NCBI GenBank assembly: GCA_016719815.1
Contig: JADJYK010000010.1
Coordinates: 133,031-197,030 of the forward strand
Direction of reading: 5' to 3'
DNA: 64,000 nucleotides
Origin: Chitinophagaceae bacterium
Lineage (GTDB): Bacteria; Bacteroidota; Bacteroidia; Chitinophagales; Chitinophagaceae
In this document: positions 1 to 8,631 of the stretch, in pieces
Layout of the letters: each line of letters begins with the position of its first letter
Numbering within the stretch: position 1 is the first letter of the stretch
Program-made: the position numbers and the translations under genes
The notes under the pieces: model-generated
What the model was told of the DNA's origin: nothing
What the model saw: the letters and a program-made list of their open reading frames with translations, nothing else
Database searches by the model: none

Positions 1-178
1 GGTGCTCAGGGAAATAGGATTTAACCACTGCAAGTATTGCCTTTTCAGAAGCATGGTCGGCTTCGGTTACAAGATTGTTTACCCCTTCTTTATTACTAAT
101 TGCAAATTCTTTTTGAAAAAAACGGGTTATTTCTGCGGCACCAGCTTGGGCAGCCTCAATCAGCACTTTTTTAAGCAT
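1..178 (-). CDS. Inositol monophosphatase family protein (N-terminal part, cut by window edge)
   Basis: The minus strand is open from an ATG at 178 to the window edge, giving 59 residues beginning MLKKVLIEAAQAGAAEITRF. The stretch NLVTEADHASEKAI matches the N-terminal substrate-loop region of the inositol monophosphatase (SuhB/CysQ-like) family, usually [DN]LVTEVDxxSE. These are Mg-dependent phosphatases acting on inositol phosphates or related substrates such as PAP. The catalytic metal-binding motifs would lie outside the window, so the exact substrate cannot be named. It is divergent from the glycosyltransferase at 293, with about 115 bp between them. Confidence 0.65.
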   Translation of the reverse strand, partial: MLKKVLIEAAQAGAAEITRFFQKEFAISNKEGVNNLVTEADHASEKAILAVVKSYFPEH

Positions 179-248
179 GGGCAAAGATAATAAACCGCTT
201 AACCCCCTGAAAGGGAATATGAAATTTCTCATTACAATTATTGACTGT

Positions 249-256
249 TATTTTTG
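249..256 (+). promoter_or_regulatory. Possible Bacteroidota -7 box (TAnnTTTG)
   Basis: TATTTTTG fits the Bacteroidota sigma-ABfr -7 consensus TAnnTTTG and lies about 37 bp before the glycosyltransferase start. A weak TTTC lies about 21 bp further upstream in the -33 position. This is a motif match only. Confidence 0.3.
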
Positions 257-292
257 AATCAAACTTACTGTTACCTTTTTTAAGGCGGAATT

Positions 293-2236
293 ATGGATTT
301 ATCGGTCATCATAGTCAACTATAATGTAAAACACTTCCTGGAGCAATGCCTGCATTCGGTACAAAAAGCCATTATGGGCTTGAAGGCAGAAATTATTGTA
401 GTTGATAATGGTTCATCCGACAACAGCCTTGAGTACCTGCAACCGAAATTTGAAAGTGTGCAGTTTATTTCAAACAAAGAAAATATTGGTTTTGCAAAGG
501 CATGTAACCAGGGGCTTGCGGCTTCTACCGGAAAACATGTTTTGTTTCTAAACCCCGATACTATTGTTGCAGAAGATAGTTTTACAAAAAGCCTTTCCTT
601 TCTTGCTGCCCACCCAAATGCAGGCGGACTGGGAATAAAAATGCTGGATGGCAGCGGCCGGTTTTTGAAAGAATCTAAGCGATCGTTTCCATCTCCGCTT
701 ACATCATTATATAAGCTATTTGGCTTGGCCCGGTTATTTCCCCGGTCAAAGACTTTTGCCCGCTATCACCTTGGGCATCTTGACGAAAATAAAAATCACG
801 AAGTGGATGTGCTGGCTGGTGCTTATATGCTCATGAAAAGAGAAGTGCCGGATGCGGTGGGCGGTTTTGATGAAGCCTTTTTTATGTACGGAGAAGATGT
901 GGATCTGAGCTACCGTTTACAAAAAGCAGGATACAAAAACTACTATTTTTCAGAAAGCAGTATTATTCACTTCAAGGGCGAAAGCACCAAAAAAGGAAGC
1001 ATGAACTATGTGCGGATGTTTTATACTGCCATGAGTAAATTTGTGCGCAAGCACTATGGGGGCAGCCGTGCAGGTATTTTTAATATGCTTATTCATATTG
1101 GCATATGGCTGAGGGCCGGACTTACCGCTGTTGGCAGCTTCATTCGTAGTATCGGACTGCCATTAATAGATGCGGGACTAATCCTTTTTTCTTTTTGGAT
1201 TGTAAAAGAGTTTTGGGGCGATTATATAAGACCCGAAACAGAGTATGAATACCGCCTGTTGTGGATTGCTTTTCCTGCGTTTGCTGTTTTTTATCTGACT
1301 ACTGCATACTATGCCGGCTTGTATGACAAATGGTACAAATCGTCGGAACTGGCCCGTTCTACACTTTTTGCTATTGTTATTTTACTGGCTGGCTATGCCT
1401 TGTTGCCAGAACGGTTTCGCTTTTCCAGGGGCATTGTTTTGTTTGGTGCCATCCTTGCCTTTATCATGATAGGTGCGCTGCGCTGGATTTTGATAAAAAC
1501 AAATGTACTTGGCGATTCGAAAGAAAAAAATGAGGGTTCTAACACAGTAATTATTGCTTCCCCGGATGAGTATAATGAAATTATCAGCCTGCTGAAAGAA
1601 GCGGGTCAGCATCAGCGTATTCTTGGAAGGGTGGCTGCAAGTGAAACCGACGAGGCTGCAATAAGTTACTGGAAAAAATTGCCCGCAGTAGCTGCTGCAA
1701 TCCCTTTTAAAGAAGTCATTTTTTGCCAGGGAGTCCTTTCTTATAGTGAAATAATTGCAGGAATTAGCCAGCTGCCCAAAGGCCTTATCATAAAAATTCA
1801 TGCCGCAGGAAGCCATAGTATCGTTAGCAGTTGTTCGAAAAACAGTTCAGGAGAAGCAGTATCTAAAGAACATGGATTCAGGCTGGCTGATCCCTATTAC
1901 AAAAGACTGAAACGGCTTATTGATATTGGCTTTTCTATTTTGTTTATCCTTACTTATCCCATTCAGCTGTTTCTTGTTAAAAAACCATTGAATCTTTTTT
2001 CAAATTGCCTTGCAGTTCTTTTTGCATATAAGACCTGGGTGGGCTATGCCACAGAAGATGATTATCTGCCTGTACTGCGCAAGCCTGTACTGGCAAATAA
2101 CGGAGCGTCATCATCGATGGCACAAAATTTTCCAAAAGAAAGTTTACATATGATGGATTATTGGTATGCCCGTGATTACAGACCGTCTGAAGATCTTAAA
2201 ATAATATGGAGAAGCTATCGGAAGCTGGGTGGCTGA
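293..2236 (+). CDS. Family 2 glycosyltransferase fused to a degenerate sugar-phosphate transferase-like membrane half
   Basis: 647 residues. Residues 1-240 are a GT-A family 2 glycosyltransferase of the rhamnosyltransferase-like type, with SVIIVNYN at the N-terminus, DNGSSD, NPDT in the metal-site position, and GEDVDLSYR as the late acidic motif. Residues about 280-410 carry several hydrophobic segments. Then comes a Rossmann-like stretch (VIIASPDEY), then KRLIDIGFSILFI, which resembles the membrane hairpin of polyprenyl-phosphate sugar-1-phosphate transferases. The tail (DYWYARDYRPSEDLKIIWRS) also resembles that family, but its catalytic core is largely missing, so the second half is probably a membrane anchor or scaffold. 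Likely role is extracellular polysaccharide or O-antigen assembly at the inner membrane. The donor and acceptor sugars cannot be told. Confidence 0.8.
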   Translation: MDLSVIIVNYNVKHFLEQCLHSVQKAIMGLKAEIIVVDNGSSDNSLEYLQPKFESVQFISNKENIGFAKACNQGLAASTGKHVLFLNPDTIVAEDSFTKSLSFLAAHPNAGGLGIKMLDGSGRFLKESKRSFPSPLTSLYKLFGLARLFPRSKTFARYHLGHLDENKNHEVDVLAGAYMLMKREVPDAVGGFDEAFFMYGEDVDLSYRLQKAGYKNYYFSESSIIHFKGESTKKGSMNYVRMFYTAMSKFVRKHYGGSRAGIFNMLIHIGIWLRAGLTAVGSFIRSIGLPLIDAGLILFSFWIVKEFWGDYIRPETEYEYRLLWIAFPAFAVFYLTTAYYAGLYDKWYKSSELARSTLFAIVILLAGYALLPERFRFSRGIVLFGAILAFIMIGALRWILIKTNVLGDSKEKNEGSNTVIIASPDEYNEIISLLKEAGQHQRILGRVAASETDEAAISYWKKLPAVAAAIPFKEVIFCQGVLSYSEIIAGISQLPKGLIIKIHAAGSHSIVSSCSKNSSGEAVSKEHGFRLADPYYKRLKRLIDIGFSILFILTYPIQLFLVKKPLNLFSNCLAVLFAYKTWVGYATEDDYLPVLRKPVLANNGASSSMAQNFPKESLHMMDYWYARDYRPSEDLKIIWRSYRKLGG

Positions 2237-2288
2237 TCTGCTTAATGCCAATTACTTATATTCGTAACTTTAAGCACCTACTGAACCA

Positions 2289-3820
2289 ATGGCCACAATA
2301 ATAGATATCAAGATTCCTAAAGCGATTGCCGCTGCACTGCGAATTCCGCCCAATGATGCCAGGCGGCAGCAATTGAAGGTGCTAAAAAATTGCTGAAGAA
2401 GGCAAGATTTACTGAGTTTGGCCAGCAATATCGTTTTGACGATGCGCTTTTCTGTAAGCACCCCGGAAAGAAATTTCAGGAATTGGTGCCGGTGCATGAT
2501 TACAACAAAATATATGAAGAGTGGTGGAAGAAAACACTGGATGGGGTGCCTGATGTAACATGGCCCGGAAAAATAAAATATTATGCACTCAGCTCCGGCA
2601 CATCGGAGGCTGCCAGTAAATATATTCCGGTAACCAAAGAACTGCTGCGCAGCAATACCATTAATTACTTCAAGCAATTTTTCAGTCTGATAAAATATGG
2701 GGAAGCCAATAAAAAAGCAATGACCAAAGGCTTTTTGATGCTTGGTGGTACCACCGACTTAAAAAAAGATAATGCTGGCTGGTACGCAGGAGACCTAAGT
2801 GGTATTCTTGCCAAAAAAAGGCCGTTTTGGTTTCAGACTTTTTATAAACCTGGTGGCCGTATTGCAGCCCTGCACGACTGGAATGAAAAACTGCATGAGA
2901 TAGTGGAACATGCAAAAGAATGGGACATTGGATACATTGTTGGGGTGCCTGCCTGGTGCCAGATGTGCATGGAAATGGTAATCGAGCATTACAAGGTGAA
3001 AAATATTCATGAAGTGTGGCCAAACTTCAGCTTTTTTGTACACGGCGGAGTGGCTTTTGAACCCTATAAGAAAGGGTTTGAAAAATTGTTGGGGAAGCCG
3101 ATTGTATATATTGAAAACTATTTATCCAGCGAAGGCTTTATAGGCTATAAAACCAGAGAGCATGCCCGGGGTATGCAGCTTATTCTCAATAATAACATTT
3201 TCTTTGAGTTTGTTCCGTTTGATGATAAAAATTTTGACGCCGACGGTAACATTGTTGCAAAGCCAGATGCTAAAATGATACATGAGGTGGAAGAGGGAAA
3301 AGAATATGCTTTGCTGATGAGTACCAATGCCGGAAGCTGGCGGTATATTATTGGCGATACTATTAAGTTTATAGACCTTGCCAACAACGAAGTGGTCATT
3401 ACCGGGCGAACCAAACATTTTCTCAGTCTTACCGGCGAGCACCTGAGTGTGGAGAATATGAACCGGGCCATAGAATTGGTCAGCGAAGAGTTTAATATTA
3501 GTATACCGGAATACACAGTGGTTGGTTTCCCGTTTGAAAACTTCTTTGCTCACCGCTGGTATGTGGCTACTAATGATAAAGTAGATACCGAAAAGCTAAG
3601 AAAGAGAATTGACGAAAACTTGCGAACCCTGAATGACGACTACGCAACCGAAAGAGACAGCGCCTTAAAAGAAGTTTTTCTCGAAGTGTTACCCGAGGAA
3701 AAGTTCAAAAAATTCATGGAGATGAAAGGAAAGCTTGGCGGTCAGCACAAATTCCCCCGGGTAATGAAAGGAAAAGTACTGGAAGAATGGAAAAGATTTT
3801 TAGAAACAGGAAAGATCTAA
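2289..3820 (+). CDS. GH3 auxin-responsive promoter family protein (acyl-adenylating), one frameshift
   Basis: The body from about 2390 is a bacterial GH3-like protein (firefly-luciferase/ANL fold, acyl-acid amido synthetase relatives): LSSGTSEAASKYIPVTKE is the phosphate-binding loop, followed by VIYIENYLSSEG and GRTKHFLSLTGEHLS. The usual N-terminus is encoded in another frame from ATG 2289 (MATIIDIKIPKAIAAALRIP) and runs into TGA. Adding one A to the A6 run at 2383-2388 joins the frames as QLKVLKKLLKKARFTEFG, the family-typical sequence. I infer a 1-bp deletion or sequencing error. The run also reads A AAA AAT, formally a -1 slippery site. The substrate in bacteria is unknown. The LysE gene starts 2 bp after the stop, suggesting one operon. 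Confidence 0.75.
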
Positions 3821-3821
3821 C

Positions 3822-4454
3822 ATGCTTGAGTCAATCGTCAAAGGACTTACGTTTGGTGTGCTGCTGAGCATTTCAGTCGGGCCGGTTTTGTTTTCCATTA
3901 TCAAGCAAAGTATAAATAACGGTCACCTAGGCGGCCTGGCTTTCATATTTGGCGTTTCTGCCAGCGACATTACCCTTGTACTTGTCAGCAATACATTTAC
4001 AGAGCTGTTTAATAATTTGCAATTGCATAAAATAGAAGTGGGGGTCATTGGTTCAGTGTTTCTTATTTCCGTTGGCGTCTTTTTTATCTTCTTCAAAAAA
4101 GTAAAAGTGGATGAAGAGGGCAACCAGTTAATGTCGTTTAGTAAGGGCCACTATGTAAAAATCTTTTTAGCAGGATATTTCATGAATATGCTGAACCCGG
4201 GCGTTATCCTTTTCTGGATAACAGCAACCACGGCTACGGTCTACCATCCTGTTAATAACAGAATTATCATTTTCGCAACCTGTCTTTTGTTTGTACTGGC
4301 AACAGATATTTTAAAGGTGATGCTGGCAGGAAAAATCAGGAAGAAGCTAACTCCCCATAACATTCATATCATTAACCGCATCAGCGGATTGATGCTGATA
4401 ATTTTCGGCGCATTGCTGATTTGGGGTGTGTTGAAGTTTGGTGACAGAATTTAA
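3822..4454 (+). CDS. LysE/RhtB family amino-acid exporter
   Basis: 210 residues with about six hydrophobic segments. The N-terminus GLTFGVLLSISVGPVLFSII is the LysE-type signature of a first helix with the conserved GP, and the C-terminal helix ends in RISGLMLIIFGALLIW. The family exports amino acids or related small metabolites across the inner membrane using the proton gradient. It starts one base after the GH3-like gene's stop, so the two are probably co-translated; export of a GH3-made conjugate is possible but is only inference from position. Confidence 0.8.
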   Translation: MLESIVKGLTFGVLLSISVGPVLFSIIKQSINNGHLGGLAFIFGVSASDITLVLVSNTFTELFNNLQLHKIEVGVIGSVFLISVGVFFIFFKKVKVDEEGNQLMSFSKGHYVKIFLAGYFMNMLNPGVILFWITATTATVYHPVNNRIIIFATCLLFVLATDILKVMLAGKIRKKLTPHNIHIINRISGLMLIIFGALLIWGVLKFGDRI

Positions 4455-4481
4455 AATCAATATCAATTATATTGCACCTGC

Positions 4482-5213
4482 ATGACCACCAAGGGCCTGA
4501 TACCAAAAATATGGAGATGGATTAAGAAAGTATTCATCGTTCTCTTTATTGCCCAGTTGGTTTATATCGTCTTACTGAAATGGATTAATCCGCCCATTAC
4601 CATGACTCAATTAGTAAGCTGGGTTAGCGGACACGGATTGAAAAGAGACTATATTGACCGCAGCGATATTTCACCTGAGGCAAGGCTGGCTGTCATTGCC
4701 TCAGAAGACCAGCTCTTCCCCGACCACAGCGGCTTTGACTGGAAAAGCATTAAGAAGGCAAGGGCTTACAATGAAAAAAAGCCGGGACGTATCCGGGGTG
4801 CCAGCACCATCAGCCAGCAAGTAGCTAAAAATGTTTTTTTGTGGCAGGGCCGCAGTTGGGTACGCAAAGGACTGGAAGTCTATTTTACTTTTATGATTGA
4901 AAAGATTTGGGGCAAGAAAAGAATACTCGAAGTCTATCTTAATGTAATAGAAACCGGCGATGGCATTTTCGGAATTGAAAGGGCTGCAAACATCTATTTC
5001 AATAAGCCTGCAAAAAACCTGACCAGGCAGGAAGCCGCCATGATTGCGGCTTGTCTGCCCAATCCCAAAAGATATAAGGTAAAGCCATTATCCTCTTATG
5101 TACAGTTTCGTTCAAGGGCCATCATGAAACAAATGGCTAATCTGCAAACGGACCCGGATGTAGGCAATCTTGTTGGTGGAAGTTATGCGCCAGAAAAGGG
5201 AAAGAAGAAATAA
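4482..5213 (+). CDS. mtgA: Monofunctional biosynthetic peptidoglycan transglycosylase
   Basis: 243 residues, the usual MtgA length. One N-terminal membrane segment (about residues 15-33) is followed by a GT51 domain: IASEDQLFPDHSGFDW carries the catalytic Glu, RGASTISQQVAKN is the second conserved box, and KRILEVYLNVIETGDGIFGI with EAAMIAACLPNPKRY completes the set. No transpeptidase domain follows. It polymerises lipid II glycan strands in the periplasm. It follows the LysE gene by 27 bp on the same strand. The sequence directly after its stop is the anomalous homopolymer block at 5231-5320. Confidence 0.93.
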   Translation: MTTKGLIPKIWRWIKKVFIVLFIAQLVYIVLLKWINPPITMTQLVSWVSGHGLKRDYIDRSDISPEARLAVIASEDQLFPDHSGFDWKSIKKARAYNEKKPGRIRGASTISQQVAKNVFLWQGRSWVRKGLEVYFTFMIEKIWGKKRILEVYLNVIETGDGIFGIERAANIYFNKPAKNLTRQEAAMIAACLPNPKRYKVKPLSSYVQFRSRAIMKQMANLQTDPDVGNLVGGSYAPEKGKKK

Positions 5214-5230
5214 GCTGGCGGCTCTCGAAA

Positions 5231-5320
5231 CACCCCCCCCCCCGGAAAGGGCAAAAAAAAGGGGGGGGGAAAAGGGGGAAACAAAAAAACGGGGGCCCCC
5301 CCCCGCCCGGTATCCGGGGT
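5231..5320. repeat. Anomalous homopolymer block (C11, A8, G9, G5, A7, C9)
   Basis: Within about 90 bp there are runs of C11 (5233-5243), A8 (5253-5260), G9 (5261-5269), A7 (5283-5289) and C9 (5296-5304), with almost no normal sequence between. Nothing else in the window looks like this. It lies between the convergent mtgA and NadR-like genes where a terminator would be expected. An assembly or base-calling artefact is the simplest reading. Confidence 0.6.
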
Positions 5321-5382
5321 TTTGCTTATAGTATTGGTTTAACAACCAAATTAAAATTTTTCATATTACAGGGTTTTAAATG

Positions 5383-5939
5383 TCATTCAACCAGCCTATC
5401 AACCGCCGCAATTGCTTTTTGCAAACGTTCATTGTAGTTGCCGCTTATATCTACCCATGGAACAGACTGGTTAATCATAATGTCTTTATAAATGTAATAC
5501 AGTTTTTCCGGGTGTGCAGGTCTGGGTATTCCCGCAGTTCGTCTTTTACCCAGGGCAGGTCAATATTGCAAAGCAGGTATAGGTCGTATTGTCGTTTGGT
5601 TATTTCGTCAAGCACCAAAGGGTGGCATTTGTTAAATACAAATTCGCACCACACTTTCATCACATACATATCGGTATCAATAAACAGGGGAATGTGTCCT
5701 CCGCTTTCCAGCAATGGTTCTGATTGCTGTTCAAGTTTTGCCGTGTATTCATCCTCTAATGCCAGTTGCCCTTTGGCGATAGTAAGCAAATCATCAAATT
5801 CATAATTGGTGCCGTTGCTAAGAAGGTATTCACGGGCAAACTCGGGGCACCACATCGTTTCATAATGTTGTGCCAGTTGCTCACAAAGGGTGCTTTTGCC
5901 AGTACTCTCCGGCCCGATTATTACAATTTTCTTTAGCAT
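5383..5939 (-). CDS. NadR-like AAA ATPase / ribosylnicotinamide kinase-type protein, one frameshift
   Basis: Starts MLKKIVIIGPESTGKSTLCE, with a Walker A loop GPESTGKST typical of the NadR C-terminal kinase domain (AAA_28), then EFAREYL and a FIDTDMYVMKVW segment as in nicotinamide riboside kinases. The frame stops at 5475 after HTRKN, but one extra A at the A5 run (T5 on the plus strand, 5503-5507) restores a family-like tail: KKLYYIYKDIMINQ, SVPWVDISGNYNERLQKAI, ending VDRLVE at 5383. That gives about 185 residues. Predicted role is phosphorylation of nicotinamide riboside taken up by PnuC, encoded nearby on the same strand. Substrate is inferred from family and context. Confidence 0.75.
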
Positions 5940-6048
5940 TGGTGAAAGTTAGCTTGTTGATCGGTTTTTTCAGCTTTTCACCAAAAAAAATTTTCCTTTA
6001 TGTAAAGTAAACCCGGCCATCCTCCGTCTTCCTTATAAAGCAGGCAAA

Positions 6049-6603
6049 ATGGAGCTGGTGGTTGAACGGAAAAAAATGAATTTAATTAACGTAATAGGCG
6101 ACTACGGGCGGCAACTGTTTGGTTTCATTCGCAGCAGGGTAAGCAGCAATGAAGATGCTGAAGACATTCTGCAGGATGTATGGTACCAGCTTAGCAGCCA
6201 GGCCAAGCTTGACGATATTGAAAGCATAAGCGGCTGGCTCTACCGTGTAGCAAAAAACAGGATTACCGATAATTATCGCAAAAAGAAATCTGCAAACAGG
6301 CTGCTGCTTGATGAAGAGGAGGAAGAACTCACCATTCCTGCATTTATGAATGAAGCAGGCAACAATCCCGAAACAGCGCAACTGCAAAAACTTTTTCGTG
6401 AAACCCTGTTCGAAGCACTGGATGAATTACCGGAAAAACAACGGAACGTTTTCGTCTGGAACGAACTGGAAGATATAACCCTGCAGGAAATAGCAGACCG
6501 TGAAAAAGAAAACATTAAAACCATCATTTCCCGAAAGCGGTATGCTGTACAACACCTTAAAAGACGTCTTGAATTTTTATACACTGATTTTTTAAACGAT
6601 TAA
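6049..6603 (+). CDS. ECF-type RNA polymerase sigma factor (sigma-70 family)
   Basis: 184 residues. Region 2 is seen in EDAEDILQDVWYQL and WLYRVAKNRITDNYRKK (region 2.4, -10 recognition). Region 4 is ELPEKQRNVFVWNELEDITL followed by QEIADREKENIKTIISRKRYA, the -35-binding HTH. An acidic linker (LLLDEEEEELTIP) joins them. ATG 6049 or the in-frame ATG 6076 could be the start; the later one (MNLINVIGDYG) gives the more usual ECF N-terminus. No anti-sigma factor is evident, but a small membrane protein follows 17 bp downstream and is likely co-transcribed. Confidence 0.88.
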   Translation: MELVVERKKMNLINVIGDYGRQLFGFIRSRVSSNEDAEDILQDVWYQLSSQAKLDDIESISGWLYRVAKNRITDNYRKKKSANRLLLDEEEEELTIPAFMNEAGNNPETAQLQKLFRETLFEALDELPEKQRNVFVWNELEDITLQEIADREKENIKTIISRKRYAVQHLKRRLEFLYTDFLND

Positions 6604-6620
6604 AACAAAAGAACTCAAAA

Positions 6621-6977
6621 ATGAAACATGTAATAAGAAAGAAACCCTGGTTAATACCTCTATTTATCATTTTAGGTGCTGCCGCATTTACCTTTTTTGG
6701 GTGGGTGGTAATGGCCTTATGGAATGCAGCGTTGGTGCCGGCAACAGGGGCGGGAATAATTACCTTCTGGCAGGGAATTGGTCTTTTAATTCTGAGCAGA
6801 ATTTTAGTGGGCGGATTTGGCGGGGGAAAAAGGAACAGCCACCAACACCCGATGAAAGAAAAATGGGCCAGTATGAACCCGGATGAAAGGGAGCAGTTTA
6901 AACAACAATGCAGAAACTGGTGGGCTCAAAAACAGGAAGGCTCAGCTAACTCCTCTCCTACACAGGGTAATGATTAA
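6621..6977 (+). CDS. Small two-helix membrane protein following the ECF sigma factor
   Basis: 118 residues. Two hydrophobic segments at about 12-35 (LFIILGAAAFTFFGWVVMAL) and 42-64 (IITFWQGIGLLILSRILVGG), then a hydrophilic tail with KEKWASMNPDEREQFKQQC, reminiscent of tails that bind protein partners. I do not recognise a named family. It follows the sigma factor by 17 bp and precedes a terminator, so it is probably its operon partner. A role in regulating the sigma factor, or as a member of its envelope-stress regulon, is inference. Confidence 0.7.
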   Translation: MKHVIRKKPWLIPLFIILGAAAFTFFGWVVMALWNAALVPATGAGIITFWQGIGLLILSRILVGGFGGGKRNSHQHPMKEKWASMNPDEREQFKQQCRNWWAQKQEGSANSSPTQGND

Positions 6978-7001
6978 CCCGCTGTAATAAAGAAACTATT
7001 C

Positions 7002-7031
7002 GGGGTTCACACAACATGTGAGCCCCTTTTT
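7002..7031 (+). terminator. Rho-independent terminator after sigma-factor operon
   Basis: Stem GGGGTTCACA / TGTGAGCCCC (10 bp, one G-T pair) with a 5-nt loop, followed by T5. It sits between convergent genes and overlaps the last codons of pnuC on the other strand. Confidence 0.75.
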
Positions 7032-7642
7032 GCTCTTTTCATCCATTCCGTTAATCCAAATACCGCCATTACCAATAAAATCAAATAATACACACTGGTA
7101 AATACAAGCCCTTTTACAAAATACAAGGGTATAGAGGCAATATTGGTTGCCAGCCACCAGTACCAGCTTTCTACTTTTTTTCTCGTCATCAGCCACATGC
7201 CGGTAAAAGCAGTAGCCGAAGCAAAGGCATCTGCCCACGGAATAGCTCCTTCAAAGAAATTTTCTTTCAGATACACCAATGAGTAAAAAATAGTCCCATA
7301 AAAAAACAAGAAGAAGAAAAACTGGTATGTCCACATTTTGTTGTCCGACCGGGTGATGTGCAACACTTTTTCATGTTGTTTATCTTTCTTCAGCCAAATA
7401 TACCAGCCGTAAATGCTCATCACGGTGTAATAAAAATTTACACTGGCCTCACCCGGCAAGTGATTTTTATAACTAAGCCATATATAAATAACTGTATTGA
7501 TTAACCCTACGGGGTACACCAGCACATTCTCTTTTCGGCTAAACCATACACTGGCAATGCCTGCAAATACAGCAATGTATTCCGGCCAGGTGGTGTGTTT
7601 CATGCCTTCGGTAAACTGCTGCCAAATTTCGACTGCCGTCAT
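7007..7642 (-). CDS. pnuC: PnuC-type nicotinamide riboside transporter
   Basis: 211 residues with about seven hydrophobic helices. Family-typical stretches are VYPVGLINTVIYIWLSYKN, YYTVMSIYGWYIW, the cytoplasmic WADAFASATAFTGMWLMTRKK and ESWYWWLATNIASIPLYFVK. PnuC proteins carry nicotinamide riboside into the cell by facilitated diffusion, driven by kinase trapping; the NadR-like kinase lies 1 kb away on the same strand. Its ATG overlaps the stop of the amidase gene as ATGA (7639-7642), so translation is likely coupled. Confidence 0.9.
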   Translation of the reverse strand: MTAVEIWQQFTEGMKHTTWPEYIAVFAGIASVWFSRKENVLVYPVGLINTVIYIWLSYKNHLPGEASVNFYYTVMSIYGWYIWLKKDKQHEKVLHITRSDNKMWTYQFFFFLFFYGTIFYSLVYLKENFFEGAIPWADAFASATAFTGMWLMTRKKVESWYWWLATNIASIPLYFVKGLVFTSVYYLILLVMAVFGLTEWMKRAKRGSHVV

Positions 7643-8515
7643 TCTCCATCATTTAATATAATAAAATTGTCTGCGTCTTTTAAGAAAGGCAGCTTTGTTC
7701 TTACAGCATCCAGCTTATCTTTCTGCAGGGTAATGGTGTGTATCTCTTCATCCTCTTTTTTGTGGTAGAGTATTTCGCCCAGCGGGTCAACCACCATGCT
7801 GTCGCCACTGTGATGGATTTCGTTACCATCATTACCAACACGGTTTACACCACTACATAGCACTGGTTTTCGATAGCACGGGCCTGAAGTAATGTCTTCC
7901 AGGCATGGTTTCTTCTTTCGGGCCAGTTGGCAACATATATCAAAATGTCGTACTCCGGGGCTGCCTCGCCCTTCTCTCCCGCCAAATGGCGGGACGGAGA
8001 AGGGGCTGGGGATGAGGTCTGTCTTGCCCAAACAGGAAAACGCAAATCATAACAGACCTGCAGGTTAATTTTCCATCCTTTTACAGAGGCGATCAGTCGA
8101 TTATTTCCCGCTGTATAATGTTTGTCTTCTCCCGCAAATGCAAAGCGGTGGCGCTTGTCATACACACCATATTGCCCGTTGGGCAGCATCCAGATAAGGC
8201 GGTTATAGTACGACGGTCTTACGGTCTGCATCTGACCGGCAACCTGTTCTGGCATTTCCTTTATTATCAAACTTCCTGTAAGAACTATTTTCTTTTCGGC
8301 CGAAATCCGTTTCATCCATTGCACAGACTCTCCATCCATTGTTTCGGCAAACCGTTCCGGGTTCATACTAAAACCCGTACTGAACATTTCAGGCAATACC
8401 ACCACTTCTGTTTTTCTGAAATCCCCATTATCTTTTCTTCAAGCATTTGCAGGTTGGCTTTTTTATCTTCCCAGTGCAGATTAGTCTGTATCGTGGTTAT
8501 GATTAAAGACGACAT
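7639..8515 (-). CDS. Nitrilase-superfamily amidase (omega-amidase/YafV-like), two frameshifts
   Basis: Reconstructed from three frames. ATG 8515 gives MSSLIITTIQTNLHWEDKKANL; one extra A at the A5 run (8411-8415) leads into EKTEVVVLPEMFSTGFSMNP, holding the catalytic Glu. The second catalytic residue is the Lys in GVYDKRHRFAFAGE, and Cys is in LQVCYDLRFPVWAR. A missing G near 7848 then restores GVNRVGNDGNEIHHSGDSMV and the end at 7639. All three catalytic residues are present, so the gene is probably intact apart from sequencing errors. A repeat-derived insertion lies after FPVWARQ. Likely activity is hydrolysis of alpha-ketoglutaramate-type amides. The stop overlaps the pnuC start. Confidence 0.78.
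7957..8020. repeat. Palindromic interspersed repeat inserted in-frame in the amidase gene
   Basis: Centred on CCCGCCAAATGGCGGG (7978-7993), flanked by CCTTCTC and GAGAAGG, so the whole can fold as a long hairpin. On the minus strand it reads CCTCATCCCCAGCCCCTTCT..., a repeat type I know from many Bacteroidota genomes. It is translated as SSPAPSPSRHLAGEKGEAAP, about 20 residues absent from usual amidases at this surface position just before YDILIYVANWPE. Confidence 0.65.
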
Positions 8516-8570
8516 ATAAACACTACTTTATTGTTATGTGTAAAAATAGAAAATCCCCGGTCAACAGCTT

Positions 8571-8606
8571 CCACAAAAGAACAGCCCCCCGAAACCGGAG
8601 GGCTGC
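8571..8606 (-). terminator. Terminator after the PorP/SprF gene
   Basis: Read on the minus strand, CAGCCCTCCGG, a short loop, then CGGGGGGCTG form a GC-rich stem followed by TTCTTTTG. It lies 26 bp beyond the PorP/SprF stop. Confidence 0.65.
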
Positions 8607-8631
8607 CATAACCATTAACCTTTCTCAAAAC

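Noticed and set aside
2..190. Plus-strand 62-codon frame at the window start
   Set aside because: The opposite strand encodes a recognisable inositol monophosphatase N-terminus.
1382..1816. 144-codon minus-strand open frame inside the glycosyltransferase
   Set aside because: Antisense to conserved sequence with no start context or homology.
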